From the NCBI RefSeq assembly GCF_042434915.1, contig NZ_CP170198.1:2294001-2358000 (forward strand): a DNA stretch of 64,000 nt, given 5' to 3'. Position numbers and translations under genes: made by a program. Positions 45,301 through 53,706 of this stretch are shown in pieces (the first letter of the stretch is position 1; every line of letters starts with the position of its first letter). Below the pieces are notes generated by a model. The model was given only the letters and a program-made list of their open reading frames with translations, had not been told where the DNA came from and did no database searches. The stretch comes from Aquimarina sp042434915 (GTDB taxonomy: Bacteria; Bacteroidota; Bacteroidia; Flavobacteriales; Flavobacteriaceae).

Positions 45301-45626
45301 ATCAAGGAACAGCTGCCGAGGGTGACAACCAGTTAGGACAAACATTGGATTATGGTGAAGGTCAGGTCTATCTAACTACTGTTATTGAAGGAAGTGGAGC
45401 AGATTTAGATACTACCAGTTCTGGATATGCTGTCGATGGAAATACCGATACTACAGCACGTTTCAATTTTTCTATTACACTTGCAAATCCCCTACCAGCT
45501 GGTAGTAAGATTACCGCTACTGCAACTTTGAGCAACAGCACTTCTGAGTTTTCTAGCGCCTACTCTCTTGGAGTTAAATCAGTTATTACAAACCGTAGAA
45601 TAACACATCGTGTTAAAAAGGATTAA
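42309..45626 (+). CDS. Secreted beta-helix surface protein (1105 residues)
   Basis: An N-terminal hydrophobic signal (cleavage after LYAQ, about residue 31) is followed by a beta-rich domain. The region around residues 150-440 (AYLMWAHSNP, WSLMVFYSDP) resembles DUF3344-like surface modules. About residues 440-520 (TGNVFEDTNYGG ... VVGATLELYNN ... GNYTFGGMTNGDYKIRV) form an SdrD_B-like stalk module. Residues about 700-920 form a right-handed parallel beta-helix of short repeats such as TVRNLSIYANN and TLIEQNHISNNG. The end is basic (RRITHRVKKD) and not a T9SS sorting domain. Gaps of 6 and 2 bases to its neighbours argue strongly for one operon. Confidence 0.85.
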   Translation: MGKYDIVNNQSRHKTLLILFLAIINCASLYAQATVTINVDWRQWAQENLIQIRNAANTTLYQHCVPTRCFSTNGASLLNYTNSDNIVLDYGEYTLILADRFTDNWNGFGSNVTILVDGVQVLNATKPNDGNQFITVTFKVSDPSIPEDVPLTLFDQFDGNYDYTVAGGSFRTNSNDVDPCSIATTSSGSLTSPIPTGATIEKAYLMWAHSNPNIDTQVTFEGTPVTADISSQYIQGGVFYGMVSDVTSIVQGIASPSTNVYDLTDLTISTNEVYCTPNTVLGGWSLMVFYSDPTLPATSINLYNGFDGQSNNTTSYTLDNFYANAINGSKTTILSWEGDQSLANNEVLTVTNGLGLTFELTGDGDNDGTNIDNPFNSTIFDNTVIPNVNNTTSYGVDLDTYDLSAFIGIGESSITTNVQVGQDLVMLNSVILSVPSNLITGNVFEDTNYGGGIGRDRATASGTPVVGATLELYNNLNTLEQTVTTNASGNYTFGGMTNGDYKIRVVNSTVRSNRGGGAACTACFPVQTFRRNYGSGSYTDITQEIGGANPSQQDGGTGSITGAQTVSTITVADEGIIDIDFGFNFNTIVNTNSAGQGSLEQFIINSNALDNAGLDIDPNSIFDPVAGKDVSVFMIPPTADPLGRPADANFSGGYFDIFITGLGVDLSPIVDNDTSIDGRTQTAYSTDSNIGTIGAGGSSIGTTGFILPNFSLPEIQIHRNAGDVFVIQASNTTVRNLSIYANNNAGIRQDSGTNVLVTENLLGVNAAGIASGNIDQGFEITGGTSTISNNFISGNGAAGILVDGGTNTLIEQNHISNNGTTTCSNNIRLQSGSGITIQNNLLDNATGVGISGEGIGGNVSLTNNTITTSGTRAACTDKEGVLLGGDNSSITNNIIHTNGSTGVAITGTNSGNLISQNSIYNNGTVEDALGIDLYNPVIITNTKGNGVTTNDTGDGDTGPNGNLNFPVFESAAVSGNSLKVVGWARPGSIIELFLTDIDQGTAAEGDNQLGQTLDYGEGQVYLTTVIEGSGADLDTTSSGYAVDGNTDTTARFNFSITLANPLPAGSKITATATLSNSTSEFSSAYSLGVKSVITNRRITHRVKKD

Positions 45627-45628
45627 AA

Positions 45629-46801
45629 ATGAAAGCACTTATATCTAACATATTAATACTGGTTATGCTTTGCTCTCTATCTCTAAAGGGTCAAGAGGCT
45701 TTTCACAATTTTGGCAACATTCAAATTCATGAACAAGGTGCGATAGGTTTCCATATTGATCTAATCAATGATGGAAGATTCAATGAAAACCTGGGTATGG
45801 TTGGATTTTATAATTCAAATGGACGTCTCACCGTCAGTGGTACAGAAAAGCCTGTATTCTATGATTTAGAAATTGATGTAGACGATAATCTATACCTCGA
45901 AGTGGCTGTAGGAAGCACCAACTTTCAGGAATTTATAAACGGACGTGTAATTACCCCTAGGGATCAAAGTATAGTTTCACTGGATTATGATATTGACACA
46001 CCGTATTTAGGAGCCAATGATGACCGATTCGTGGATGGATATGCAGCAATTACGGGAGCATTAGATTTTACTTTTCCTATAGGTGATGACTTCAGACTGC
46101 GTCCCATGGCTATAGAACCTGAAGCTGCAACTAATACTGCAAGAGGAGCTTATTTTTTTGAAGACCCTAACAATCCAAACTTTTTCCCCAAAGGGTTTGA
46201 CACCGCTAATTATGAGGCTACTTTATACGGGGTAAGTATTTTTGAATTTTGGGATTTAAACGGTTCAATAGAAACAAAAGTAACTCTTACCTGGGATGAT
46301 AATAGCAATTTACCTACACTAGTAGAAAATTTAGAAAACTTGCGTGTTGTTGGCTGGGATACAGAGCAAAATACATGGATTAATCTTGGCAATACAGGCG
46401 TTAGGGGTGATTTAAACAATGGAGAGATCGTATCTGCTCCTTTTATTCCTGACACCTATACTATCATCACGTTTGGCTCATCTAGCGAACTTTTGGACGG
46501 TGATTTTGAAGTATTTAATGCAGTTTCTCCAAATGGTGATGGTATCAATGATACTTTTGTAATTCAAGGATTAACCGCTTTTCCCGATAATACATTAGAA
46601 ATTTTTAATCGTTGGGGCGTAAAAGTATATGAAAAAAATGAATACCATAAAGTTCAAGAAACCTCTGAGGGTTTTGCTGGCAGATCTAATGGACGAGCTA
46701 CTATTTTAGATAATAGCGAATTACCAGTAGGTACTTACTTTTATGTTGTTAAAATAAATGGTAGAAAAAGTTTGTCAGGATATTTATATATAAATAGATA
46801 A
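45629..46801 (+). CDS. T9SS type-B sorting domain protein (CHU_C)
   Basis: A 390-residue secreted protein with a signal peptide ending near LKGQ. A beta-sandwich region spans about residues 21-290. The C-terminal 90 residues form the type-B T9SS domain (gliding-motility-associated): SPNGDGINDTFVI, LEIFNRWGVKVYEK, LPVGTYFYVV and the end GYLYINR. This is the only gene of the four-gene cluster with a sorting domain, so it may be the translocated anchor for the others. It starts 2 bases after the preceding stop. A Lys/Arg-poor, Asp-rich composition suits an extracellular protein. Confidence 0.9.
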   Translation: MKALISNILILVMLCSLSLKGQEAFHNFGNIQIHEQGAIGFHIDLINDGRFNENLGMVGFYNSNGRLTVSGTEKPVFYDLEIDVDDNLYLEVAVGSTNFQEFINGRVITPRDQSIVSLDYDIDTPYLGANDDRFVDGYAAITGALDFTFPIGDDFRLRPMAIEPEAATNTARGAYFFEDPNNPNFFPKGFDTANYEATLYGVSIFEFWDLNGSIETKVTLTWDDNSNLPTLVENLENLRVVGWDTEQNTWINLGNTGVRGDLNNGEIVSAPFIPDTYTIITFGSSSELLDGDFEVFNAVSPNGDGINDTFVIQGLTAFPDNTLEIFNRWGVKVYEKNEYHKVQETSEGFAGRSNGRATILDNSELPVGTYFYVVKINGRKSLSGYLYINR

Positions 46802-46827
46802 AAGTATCGCGGTTCGCATCATAAGTT

Positions 46828-47253
46828 TTATAATTTTTTAAAAAAATGATGCGCCCATATTTCATAGCCTTCATTCAAATAAAACTTATGAGAAGGATAA
46901 TTAGAAACATAACTATTTAATTCTGAACTTTCGCAACCTTTTTCTTTGGCATATGCGTAAATCCAATTAAAAACTTTTTTACCTATACCTCGACCTTGAT
47001 AAGCATCATCAATATAGACATGATCGGGCTCACATGAGCGTCCAGCGTAATGCCGTGTCATGAACCACAGCCCAAACACTCCAATTAACTTATTATCCAA
47101 ATAAATACCCCTGCATTCATAATTTTGCTCAAACATTTCACCAAATCTTTCTAATAAAATTTCATCAGAAAATTGATTCTTCATTAATTTTTGTAGCAAT
47201 GGTAGCACCTTTGGAAAGTCTGCTTTTAAAATCTTGTTAAATGCCAGATTCAT
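46828..47253 (-). CDS. GNAT-family N-acetyltransferase
   Basis: A 141-residue acetyltransferase. Motif A is VYIDDAYQGRGIGKKVFNWIYAYAKEKGC, at about residues 82-110, with the QGRGIG acetyl-CoA loop. It is followed by ELNSYVSNYPSHKFYLNEGYE, which is motif B. The N-terminal KADFPKVLPLLQKLMKN is the usual first helix. The acceptor is unknown. The gene is convergent with the surface operon and divergent from clpP. Confidence 0.88.
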   Translation of the reverse strand: MNLAFNKILKADFPKVLPLLQKLMKNQFSDEILLERFGEMFEQNYECRGIYLDNKLIGVFGLWFMTRHYAGRSCEPDHVYIDDAYQGRGIGKKVFNWIYAYAKEKGCESSELNSYVSNYPSHKFYLNEGYEIWAHHFFKKL

Positions 47254-47395
47254 TTCGTGATTTTTTGCTAAAATAATTATACTTTTACTTTTTGACGCAT
47301 TATTTTAAGACTATAATTAGTGTTTTATTACGCACTATTATATTTCAAATTAGTAAAATCTAGTATCTCTTTGACAGAGAATAATTTAAAAATAT

Positions 47396-47944
47396 ATGAA
47401 AAATAAACCAGGTAAGATACAAGACTTAATCGAGCAAAAATTCTTAGAAGAACGTAGTGTTTTCTTGTGGGGTCAAGTAGATGACAAATCTGCAAAACAT
47501 GTTATAGATCGTTTGATGTATCTTGATATGATCAATGATAATGAAATAAAATTATACATCAATAGTCCAGGAGGTTATGTAACTTCGGGATTTGCTATGT
47601 ATGACACGATTAAAGCACTAAAAAGTCCTGTATCTACAATATGTACAGGTCTTGCTGCATCTATGGGCTCCATTTTGCTTAGTGTAGGTGAAAAAGGAAA
47701 GCGCTTTATTCAGCCCCATGCCAAGGTGATGATCCATCAACCGAGCGGTGGTGCACGAGGTCAAGCTTCTAATATTGAAATACAAGCAACCGAGATATTA
47801 AAAACTAAAGAATTGAGTGCTAAAATTCTTGCCGATAATTGCGGTCAGAATTATGAAAAAGTAATGAAAGATTTTAACCGAGACTACTGGATGGATGCAC
47901 AAGAGTCCTTGGATTATGGAATTGTGGACGGTATTTTATCCTAA
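47396..47944 (+). CDS. clpP: ClpP-like ATP-dependent protease proteolytic subunit
   Basis: A 182-residue ClpP homologue. The Ser is in GLAASMGSI, the His in VMIHQPSGG and the Asp probably in DFNRDYWMDA, giving the Ser/His/Asp set. The typical housekeeping ClpP has about 200-220 residues; this one starts at the residues matching RSVFLWGQVDD and lacks most of the N-terminal axial loop region. No clpX lies beside it, so it may be a second, paralogous subunit. A terminator follows. Confidence 0.85.
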   Translation: MKNKPGKIQDLIEQKFLEERSVFLWGQVDDKSAKHVIDRLMYLDMINDNEIKLYINSPGGYVTSGFAMYDTIKALKSPVSTICTGLAASMGSILLSVGEKGKRFIQPHAKVMIHQPSGGARGQASNIEIQATEILKTKELSAKILADNCGQNYEKVMKDFNRDYWMDAQESLDYGIVDGILS

Positions 47945-47964
47945 ATTCAATTAAAAAATCTAAC

Positions 47965-47995
47965 ACCGACATCTTTATAGTTGTCGGTTTTTTTT
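47965..47995 (+). terminator. Intrinsic terminator of clpP
   Basis: Arms ACCGAC (47965-47970) and GTCGGT (47983-47988) are followed by a run of eight T, starting about 20 bases after the clpP stop. Confidence 0.8.
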
Positions 47996-48099
47996 ATCTT
48001 GTAGGATTCTAAAATATTAGAAGATCAAATTCGTTTACCAAACGATGATTTTTTCAAATCTATTCATAACTAGCCGTTATAAAAAAATGTTTGCTTAAG

Positions 48100-48804
48100 A
48101 TGAGACGAGTACTTTTATTACTAATATTACCTGTAACTGTGGGTTTTTCACAAAAAAAATTCGATAAGGCAGATTTAATGGGTAAAAGTGAAATCTCATT
48201 CTATGGCGACACTTATCTTTTGCGTAAAGAAGCACATGAAGCCTTTTTAAAAATGCGAGAAAGTGCTGCAAAAGAAGGAATTGAACTTAAAGTCATTTCT
48301 AGCTATCGAAGTTTTGAACATCAAAATAGCATATGGACTCGCAAATACAAACGCTTTACAAGTTCTGGAATGTCTCCCCTTGATGCTATAAAAAAAATTA
48401 TAGAATATTCTACAATACCAGGAACCTCAAGGCATCATTGGGGTACCGATCTGGATATTGTTGATGGAAAACCAGTACAACCTAAAGATGTTCTTTTGAC
48501 AAAACATTTTGAAGAAATGGGACCCTATTGTAAATTTAAAGAATGGATGGATCAAAATGCTGAATCCTTCGGTTATTTTTTAGTCTACAATAATGATCCA
48601 AAAAGAGAAGGCTTCAAATATGAGCCATGGCATTATTCGTATGGTGCGATTTCAAAACCAATGCTCATGGACTATCAAGGCTTAGATCTTGTCGAAGAAT
48701 TGACTAAGAATGAAATTATCGGTCATGAGTATATTACTAAAGAATTTATAGAAACTTATTTTGATAAAAACCTTCTAGACATCAACCCAAAACTCAAAAA
48801 TTAA
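48100..48804 (+). CDS. M15-family D-Ala-D-Ala carboxypeptidase (VanY-type)
   Basis: About 234 residues. I start at ATG 48100 rather than the upstream TTG, because it gives a clean signal peptide (MRRVLLLLILPVTVGFSQ). The zinc site is seen in TSRHHWGTDLDIVDG (the HxxxxxxD pattern of peptidase family M15) and in the C-terminal PWHYSYG. These are hallmarks of VanY-like D-alanyl-D-alanine carboxypeptidases that trim peptidoglycan. Periplasmic location is expected. It is followed by a CAP lipoprotein on the same strand. Confidence 0.9.
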   Translation: MRRVLLLLILPVTVGFSQKKFDKADLMGKSEISFYGDTYLLRKEAHEAFLKMRESAAKEGIELKVISSYRSFEHQNSIWTRKYKRFTSSGMSPLDAIKKIIEYSTIPGTSRHHWGTDLDIVDGKPVQPKDVLLTKHFEEMGPYCKFKEWMDQNAESFGYFLVYNNDPKREGFKYEPWHYSYGAISKPMLMDYQGLDLVEELTKNEIIGHEYITKEFIETYFDKNLLDINPKLKN

Positions 48805-48823
48805 TCAATTTAATCCCCTTATC

Positions 48824-49306
48824 ATGAAAACCTATTTAAAATCAATTTTTATACTTTATATAGCTGTAGCCATAACCTCCTGTTCCAAGGATAATGATGA
48901 TCAAGTAGATGAAAATGCAGAAATCGACACTACAGAAAACTCTACAGAATCTGAAATTCTGAGATTAGTTAATGAACATCGAGTTAGCATACAACTTCCG
49001 GCATTAGAAGTAAGCACCTTAGCTACAACACTAGCAAAAGAACATACCATCTATATGATCGACAAAAAAAGAATAAGTCATGATAATTTTGATAAACGGT
49101 TTGATCGACTTAAAGCAGAAGAAAATGCTAGAACTGCTGCAGAAAATGTTGCTAGCTTTCAACCAACTGCAGAAAAAGTTGTTAATGCTTGGTTGGACAG
49201 TGATGGCCATCGCCAAAATATTGAAGGAAATTTTTCTTTTACAGGAATTGCAGCTTTAAAAGATGACCAAGGTCGATTTTACTACACACAAATTTTTCAT
49301 AATTAA
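48824..49306 (+). CDS. CAP-domain lipoprotein (SCP/PR1-like)
   Basis: A 160-residue lipoprotein (lipobox TSC, Cys near residue 20, then an acidic linker). The CAP domain of about 120 residues is seen in SEILRLVNEHRV, LATTLAKEHTIYM, ISHDNFDKRFDRL, AENVASF and VVNAWLDSDGHRQNIEGNFSFTGIAALKD. The central DGHRQNI is the conserved CAP motif and ISHDN gives the His/Asp pair. Functions of bacterial CAP proteins are poorly known. It follows the M15 peptidase gene by 19 bases. Confidence 0.88.
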   Translation: MKTYLKSIFILYIAVAITSCSKDNDDQVDENAEIDTTENSTESEILRLVNEHRVSIQLPALEVSTLATTLAKEHTIYMIDKKRISHDNFDKRFDRLKAEENARTAAENVASFQPTAEKVVNAWLDSDGHRQNIEGNFSFTGIAALKDDQGRFYYTQIFHN

Positions 49307-49383
49307 AAAATAAAAATTGCAGAAATTAGTATCTTGAACGTCAAGTACTAAATTTTTCTAACTGCAATAAAAATTTACTTTCT

Positions 49384-50151
49384 ATGGGGCGTGGTGGTTT
49401 AAAGATTAGAATATTAATAGGTTTGGCAATAGTTGTTTTTGCTTTTTTCAAAAAATGCGTCAACAAAACTACCAATCCATATACTGATCGTATACAAAAT
49501 ATTAACATGACTACCGATCAGGAAATTTCTATTGGCTTACAAAGTGCTCCCGAAATGGCGCAACAGCATGGCGGTCTCTACCCCGATCAAAAATTGCAAA
49601 CTTATATTGACATGGTTGGGGACAAACTAGTTCGCTCTACTATGGCAAGAGAAACTCCATATCGTTATGAATTTCATTTACTTGCAGATGAAAATACCAT
49701 CAATGCTTTTGCACTACCAGGAGGACAAATTTTTATAACTTATGCCTTATTATCAAAATTAAAAAATGAAGATCAGGTAGCAGGAGTTCTTGGTCATGAA
49801 ATTGGTCACGTATTAGGCCGCCACTCTGCAGAACGAATTGCAGAACATGAATTTTGGAAAACTATCTCTACTGGAGCTTCTGTAGGAGCCGATGCAGGGA
49901 GTCTAGTAAGTGGCATAGGACAAAATATACTCTTAAAAAACGGTCGAGAGGATGAACTAGAGAGTGATGAACTAGGTGTTCAATTTATGATAAAAGCAGG
50001 CTATAGGCCAGAAGAAATGATTGGTGTGATGAAAATCTTAAAGGAAGCCGCAGGTCCAAATCGAACACCAGAGTTTCAAAGTACTCACCCAGATCCCGAA
50101 AATCGAATCGAAAAAATTGAAGAAGCAATAAAAGCCTATAAACAGCATTAA
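49384..50151 (+). CDS. M48 family zinc metalloprotease
   Basis: A 255-residue protein. A single N-terminal hydrophobic helix (RILIGLAIVVFAFF, about residues 8-21) is probably a signal anchor. The zinc motif HEIGH at about 139-143, within LGHEIGHVLGRH, and a downstream Glu ligand in ESDELG are diagnostic of family M48. ALPGGQIFITYALL is the typical upstream substrate strand. Such proteins include the beta-barrel assembly-linked BepA/LoiP-type proteases, so an envelope quality-control role is plausible. The usual C-terminal THPDPENRIEKI closes the fold. Confidence 0.9.
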   Translation: MGRGGLKIRILIGLAIVVFAFFKKCVNKTTNPYTDRIQNINMTTDQEISIGLQSAPEMAQQHGGLYPDQKLQTYIDMVGDKLVRSTMARETPYRYEFHLLADENTINAFALPGGQIFITYALLSKLKNEDQVAGVLGHEIGHVLGRHSAERIAEHEFWKTISTGASVGADAGSLVSGIGQNILLKNGREDELESDELGVQFMIKAGYRPEEMIGVMKILKEAAGPNRTPEFQSTHPDPENRIEKIEEAIKAYKQH

Positions 50152-50607
50152 ACCTTAACCCATTAAGAATTGTTCTTTACTCTACAAGCATAGTAACGAT
50201 ACTTAAACTGTTTTTAAATTAACAACTTTGATACAGGGTCTCCCCTAACCTCATAGTATAAAATTGTGGCCGATATAGTAATGATTTTAAACTCTTTTTT
50301 AAGCACATCCCACAATATGCTTCAAACTAGATATATTTAACCAGTAGAATTTTACAAACTAATTAGTGGAAAGCTTTACTTATTAATCACGCAACTAATC
50401 CAAGTACCTGCCACTATTTATAGACAAAGCAAAAGTATACATAAGCTCAGCTACTTTGATCATCGCATGAACAGAAATTACTACCTCGCTTACCCCTATT
50501 CTGTATTCCTTGATAATAAACACCCATATCTTCATTGTAAAGCTTAACTTGAAATTGTAATTTTACTTTTTTAACCACACCAAATAGTATTTTAAACTAG
50601 TAACTAC
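50152..50607. other. Gene-free stretch before gpmI
   Basis: A 456-base AT-rich interval with no supported gene. A minus-strand open frame of about 45 codons near 50440-50575 has a weak gene-like look but no recognisable start or family. I see no RNA gene or palindrome. Confidence 0.4.
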
Positions 50608-52128
50608 ATGACAAAAAAAGTAATTCTAATGATTTTGGATGGATGGGGAACTTCTCCAGATCCTGAGGTTTCTGCAATTGACCATGCAAAGACACCTTTT
50701 ATAGACAGCTTATACACCAACTATTCTGTAGCATCACTTCGTACAGATGGCTTGCACGTAGGTTTACCAGAGGGACAGATGGGAAACAGCGAAGTAGGCC
50801 ATATGAATCTAGGTGCAGGTCGTATAGTATATCAAGATTTGGCTAAAATTAATTTGGCGATAAAGAAGGACACTCTAAAAAATGAGAAAGTTATTATTGA
50901 TGCTTTTGAATACGCAAAAGTTAACAATAAAAAAGTTCACTTACTCGGGTTACTAAGTGATGGAGGGGTACATTCACACATCAATCATGTAAAAGGCTTA
51001 TTAAGTGCAGCACACCAACATGATGTAACAGATGTTTTTTTACACGCCTTTACAGACGGAAGAGATGTTGACCCCAAATCAGGGATCTATCATATCGAGG
51101 ATATAGAAAAACATATGGCCAACACTACGGGCAAACTTGCTTCAGTCATTGGCCGATATTATGCGATGGATCGAGATAATAGATGGGACAGAGTTAAATT
51201 AGCTTACGACCTTTTAGTTAATGGTAAAGGAGAACGAACTAATAATATTAAATCATATCTTGAAGCAAGCTATGCCCAAAATGTTACGGATGAATTTATT
51301 ACACCAGTCGTAATTTCTGATGGTTTGAAACCTACCGCTACGATAGAAGAAGATGATTTGGTGATATTTTTTAATTTTAGAACAGATCGTGGTAGGGAGT
51401 TAACAAGCATGTTATCTCAACAAGATATGCACGAGTATAACACTCATAAAATTGCATTATACTTTGTTACCATGACAAATTATGACGAAACGTTTAAAGG
51501 TATTAATGTTATTTATTCTAAAGATAATATAACACAAACCTTAGGTGAAGTCCTCTCTAAAGCAGGTAAAACACAAATTAGAATAGCAGAAACAGAAAAA
51601 TATCCTCACGTAACTTTTTTCTTTTCTGGCGGAAGAGAAGATCCTTTTCATGGAGAATCAAGAATTTTAAAAAACTCTCCTAAAGTCGCAACCTATGATC
51701 TTAAACCCGAGATGAGTGCTTTTGAGTTGAGAGATGCCCTTGTACCAGAACTAAAAAAAGGCGACGTAGATTTTGTATGCCTTAACTTCGCCAATGGTGA
51801 TATGGTTGGTCATACTGGTATTATGGAAGCTGCTGTAAAAGCATGCGAAGTTGTAGACACATGTGTGCAGGATGTTGTAAATACAGGTTTAAACAATGGA
51901 TATTCAATACTTTTGATTGCAGATCATGGAAATTGTGAAACGATGATAAATCCAGACGGCTCACCCAATACAGCACATACAACTAATCCCGTTCCTTTTA
52001 TCTTAATTGATAAAGAATCCATACCTATACAAAACGGAGTACTGGGCGATATAGCCCCTACTATTTTAGATCTAATGAATATTAAAAAACCAACAAGTAT
52101 GACGGGTCAATCCCTTTTGGTGAAATAA
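50608..52128 (+). CDS. gpmI: 2,3-bisphosphoglycerate-independent phosphoglycerate mutase
   Basis: A 506-residue alkaline-phosphatase-superfamily enzyme that interconverts 3- and 2-phosphoglycerate in glycolysis. The first metal site ILDGWGTSPDPE starts the protein. The nucleophilic Ser, near residue 62, lies in MGNSEVGHMNLG. The phosphotransferase insert contains GRYYAMDRDNRWDR. ADHGNCETM and HTTNPVPFIL supply late metal ligands. The length matches the family. It is followed about 80 bases later by a thioredoxin-like gene. Confidence 0.96.
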   Translation: MTKKVILMILDGWGTSPDPEVSAIDHAKTPFIDSLYTNYSVASLRTDGLHVGLPEGQMGNSEVGHMNLGAGRIVYQDLAKINLAIKKDTLKNEKVIIDAFEYAKVNNKKVHLLGLLSDGGVHSHINHVKGLLSAAHQHDVTDVFLHAFTDGRDVDPKSGIYHIEDIEKHMANTTGKLASVIGRYYAMDRDNRWDRVKLAYDLLVNGKGERTNNIKSYLEASYAQNVTDEFITPVVISDGLKPTATIEEDDLVIFFNFRTDRGRELTSMLSQQDMHEYNTHKIALYFVTMTNYDETFKGINVIYSKDNITQTLGEVLSKAGKTQIRIAETEKYPHVTFFFSGGREDPFHGESRILKNSPKVATYDLKPEMSAFELRDALVPELKKGDVDFVCLNFANGDMVGHTGIMEAAVKACEVVDTCVQDVVNTGLNNGYSILLIADHGNCETMINPDGSPNTAHTTNPVPFILIDKESIPIQNGVLGDIAPTILDLMNIKKPTSMTGQSLLVK

Positions 52129-52212
52129 ACATCCGCAAAAATATCTCAAACACATAATTCTAAAAGTATCATAGAACATTAAATGTTTTAATTATTAATT
52201 TATACACACCCT

Positions 52213-52800
52213 ATGAAATTAAATTTTAAATTTTTATTGCTTTTTACTATAGTTGCCTGCAAAAGCACAGTTACAACTAGCAAAAAAGATGTAAATCCTG
52301 ACGTTGTAGATAACGCCGAAAAACAGGTAAGTACTAAGCCTATTAAAAAGTCAAACCCTCCAGGAATGCTCGTAGGGATTCAAGACAGGTCAACGTTAGA
52401 GGCCGAACCACATGATTATTGGTTTAATGAAAATTATGAGAGTTATGAATTAGATACCGAAGTAGCTTCACAACTAAAACCTTTATTAGAAAACATTGAG
52501 ATAAAAGCTTTTATGGGCACATGGTGCGGTGATAGTCAATATGGCGTGCCTGCTTTTTATAAAATTTTGGACCACGCCGAATTTGATTATAAAAATTTTA
52601 CATTAATTACTGTTACTCGCAATAAAGACACCCCAGAAAAACTTGAGAAAGGCCTAAATATTATTCGTGTACCCACTTTTATTTTCTATAAAAACGGTAC
52701 AGAAATTGGACGTTATGTAGAGTACGCACGTGAGAGTTTAGAAAAAGATATGCGTACCATCTTATCAGGACAACCGTACAAGCACGCATATGAAGATTAA
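52213..52800 (+). CDS. Thioredoxin-fold lipoprotein
   Basis: A 195-residue lipoprotein (lipobox IVAC, Cys near residue 16). The thioredoxin-like fold is seen in IKAFMGTWCGDSQYGVPAFYKIL, where the active site is WCGDS rather than WCxxC. There is therefore one cysteine and an Asp at the second position, so it cannot form the usual disulfide. The fold ends with the cis-Pro segment IRVPTFIFYKNGTEIGR. Such variants are found among thioredoxin-like proteins of Bacteroidota. It is a likely envelope redox or binding protein. Confidence 0.82.
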   Translation: MKLNFKFLLLFTIVACKSTVTTSKKDVNPDVVDNAEKQVSTKPIKKSNPPGMLVGIQDRSTLEAEPHDYWFNENYESYELDTEVASQLKPLLENIEIKAFMGTWCGDSQYGVPAFYKILDHAEFDYKNFTLITVTRNKDTPEKLEKGLNIIRVPTFIFYKNGTEIGRYVEYARESLEKDMRTILSGQPYKHAYED

Positions 52801-52837
52801 CAGTCGCGTATATATTACAAGATCATTTTATTCTTTG

Positions 52838-52845
52838 TAAATTTG
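52838..52845 (+). promoter_or_regulatory. -7 box of the map gene
   Basis: TAAATTTG is an exact TAnnTTTG match 25 bases before the map start codon. The -33 element is weak (TTAC at 19-base spacing). Confidence 0.4.
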
Positions 52846-52869
52846 TACCCTGCATAAAGTAACAAGCAC

Positions 52870-53688
52870 ATGATTATAGTAAAAACGCGAGAAGAAATAG
52901 AGTTAATGCGAGAAAGTGCATTGATCGTATCAAAAACTTTAGGCATGTTAGCCGCCGAGGTAAAACCAGGGGTGACTACACTTAAATTAGATGCACTAGC
53001 AGAGAGTTTTATACGTGATCATGGTGCCGTCCCAGGTTTTTTAGGTTTATATGATTTTCCAAATACGCTATGCATGAGTCCTAACGCTCAGGTCGTACAT
53101 GGTATTCCAAATAAAACACCATTGCAAGATGGCGATATAATCTCTATAGATTGTGGAGCTATCAAAAATGGTTTTTATGGAGATCATGCTTATACTTTTG
53201 CAGTTGGTGAAATTACAGAAGACCTACAACGTCTTCTCAAAGTTACCAAAGCATCACTCTATGTTGGTATTGAGCAATTGAGAGTAGGAAATCGTGTTGG
53301 TGATGTAGGATATGCTATTCAAAAATTCACAGAAGACGCTGGTTATGGCGTAGTAAGAGAGCTTGTAGGTCATGGTTTGGGTAGAACGATGCATGAAGAT
53401 CCAGAAATGCCCAATTATGGAAGACGCGGTCGTGGTAAAAAATTAATCGAGGGAATGGTGGTGGCTATAGAGCCCATGACAAATATGGGTACTCACCGTA
53501 TCAAGCAGCTACGTGATGGCTGGACTATTTTAACTGATGACGGGAAACCTAGTGCTCACTTTGAGCATGACGTGGCTATCGTGGATGGAAAACCCGAAAT
53601 TTTGTCTACTTTTAAATATATTAATGAGGCCTTAGGTATTATTACTTCTGAAGAAGATGCTTTTAGACAAGAATTACTTACTGTTTAA
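52870..53688 (+). CDS. map: Methionine aminopeptidase type I
   Basis: A 272-residue enzyme that removes N-terminal Met from new proteins. The five metal ligands are readable: Asp in ISIDCGAI, Asp in FYGDHAYT, His in GHGLGRTMHEDP, Glu in VVAIEPM and Glu in HFEHDVAI. The substrate His is in VVHGIPN. The length is typical of type I enzymes, and no N-terminal SH3-like or zinc-binding extension is present. A methyltransferase gene follows 18 bases later on the same strand. Confidence 0.96.
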   Translation: MIIVKTREEIELMRESALIVSKTLGMLAAEVKPGVTTLKLDALAESFIRDHGAVPGFLGLYDFPNTLCMSPNAQVVHGIPNKTPLQDGDIISIDCGAIKNGFYGDHAYTFAVGEITEDLQRLLKVTKASLYVGIEQLRVGNRVGDVGYAIQKFTEDAGYGVVRELVGHGLGRTMHEDPEMPNYGRRGRGKKLIEGMVVAIEPMTNMGTHRIKQLRDGWTILTDDGKPSAHFEHDVAIVDGKPEILSTFKYINEALGIITSEEDAFRQELLTV

Positions 53689-53706
53689 GGAAGAATTTGT
53701 GTAAAC

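Noticed and set aside
50440..50575. Minus-strand open frame of about 45 codons in the gap before gpmI
   Set aside because: The only start would be an internal GTG or ATG, and the peptide has no family resemblance.
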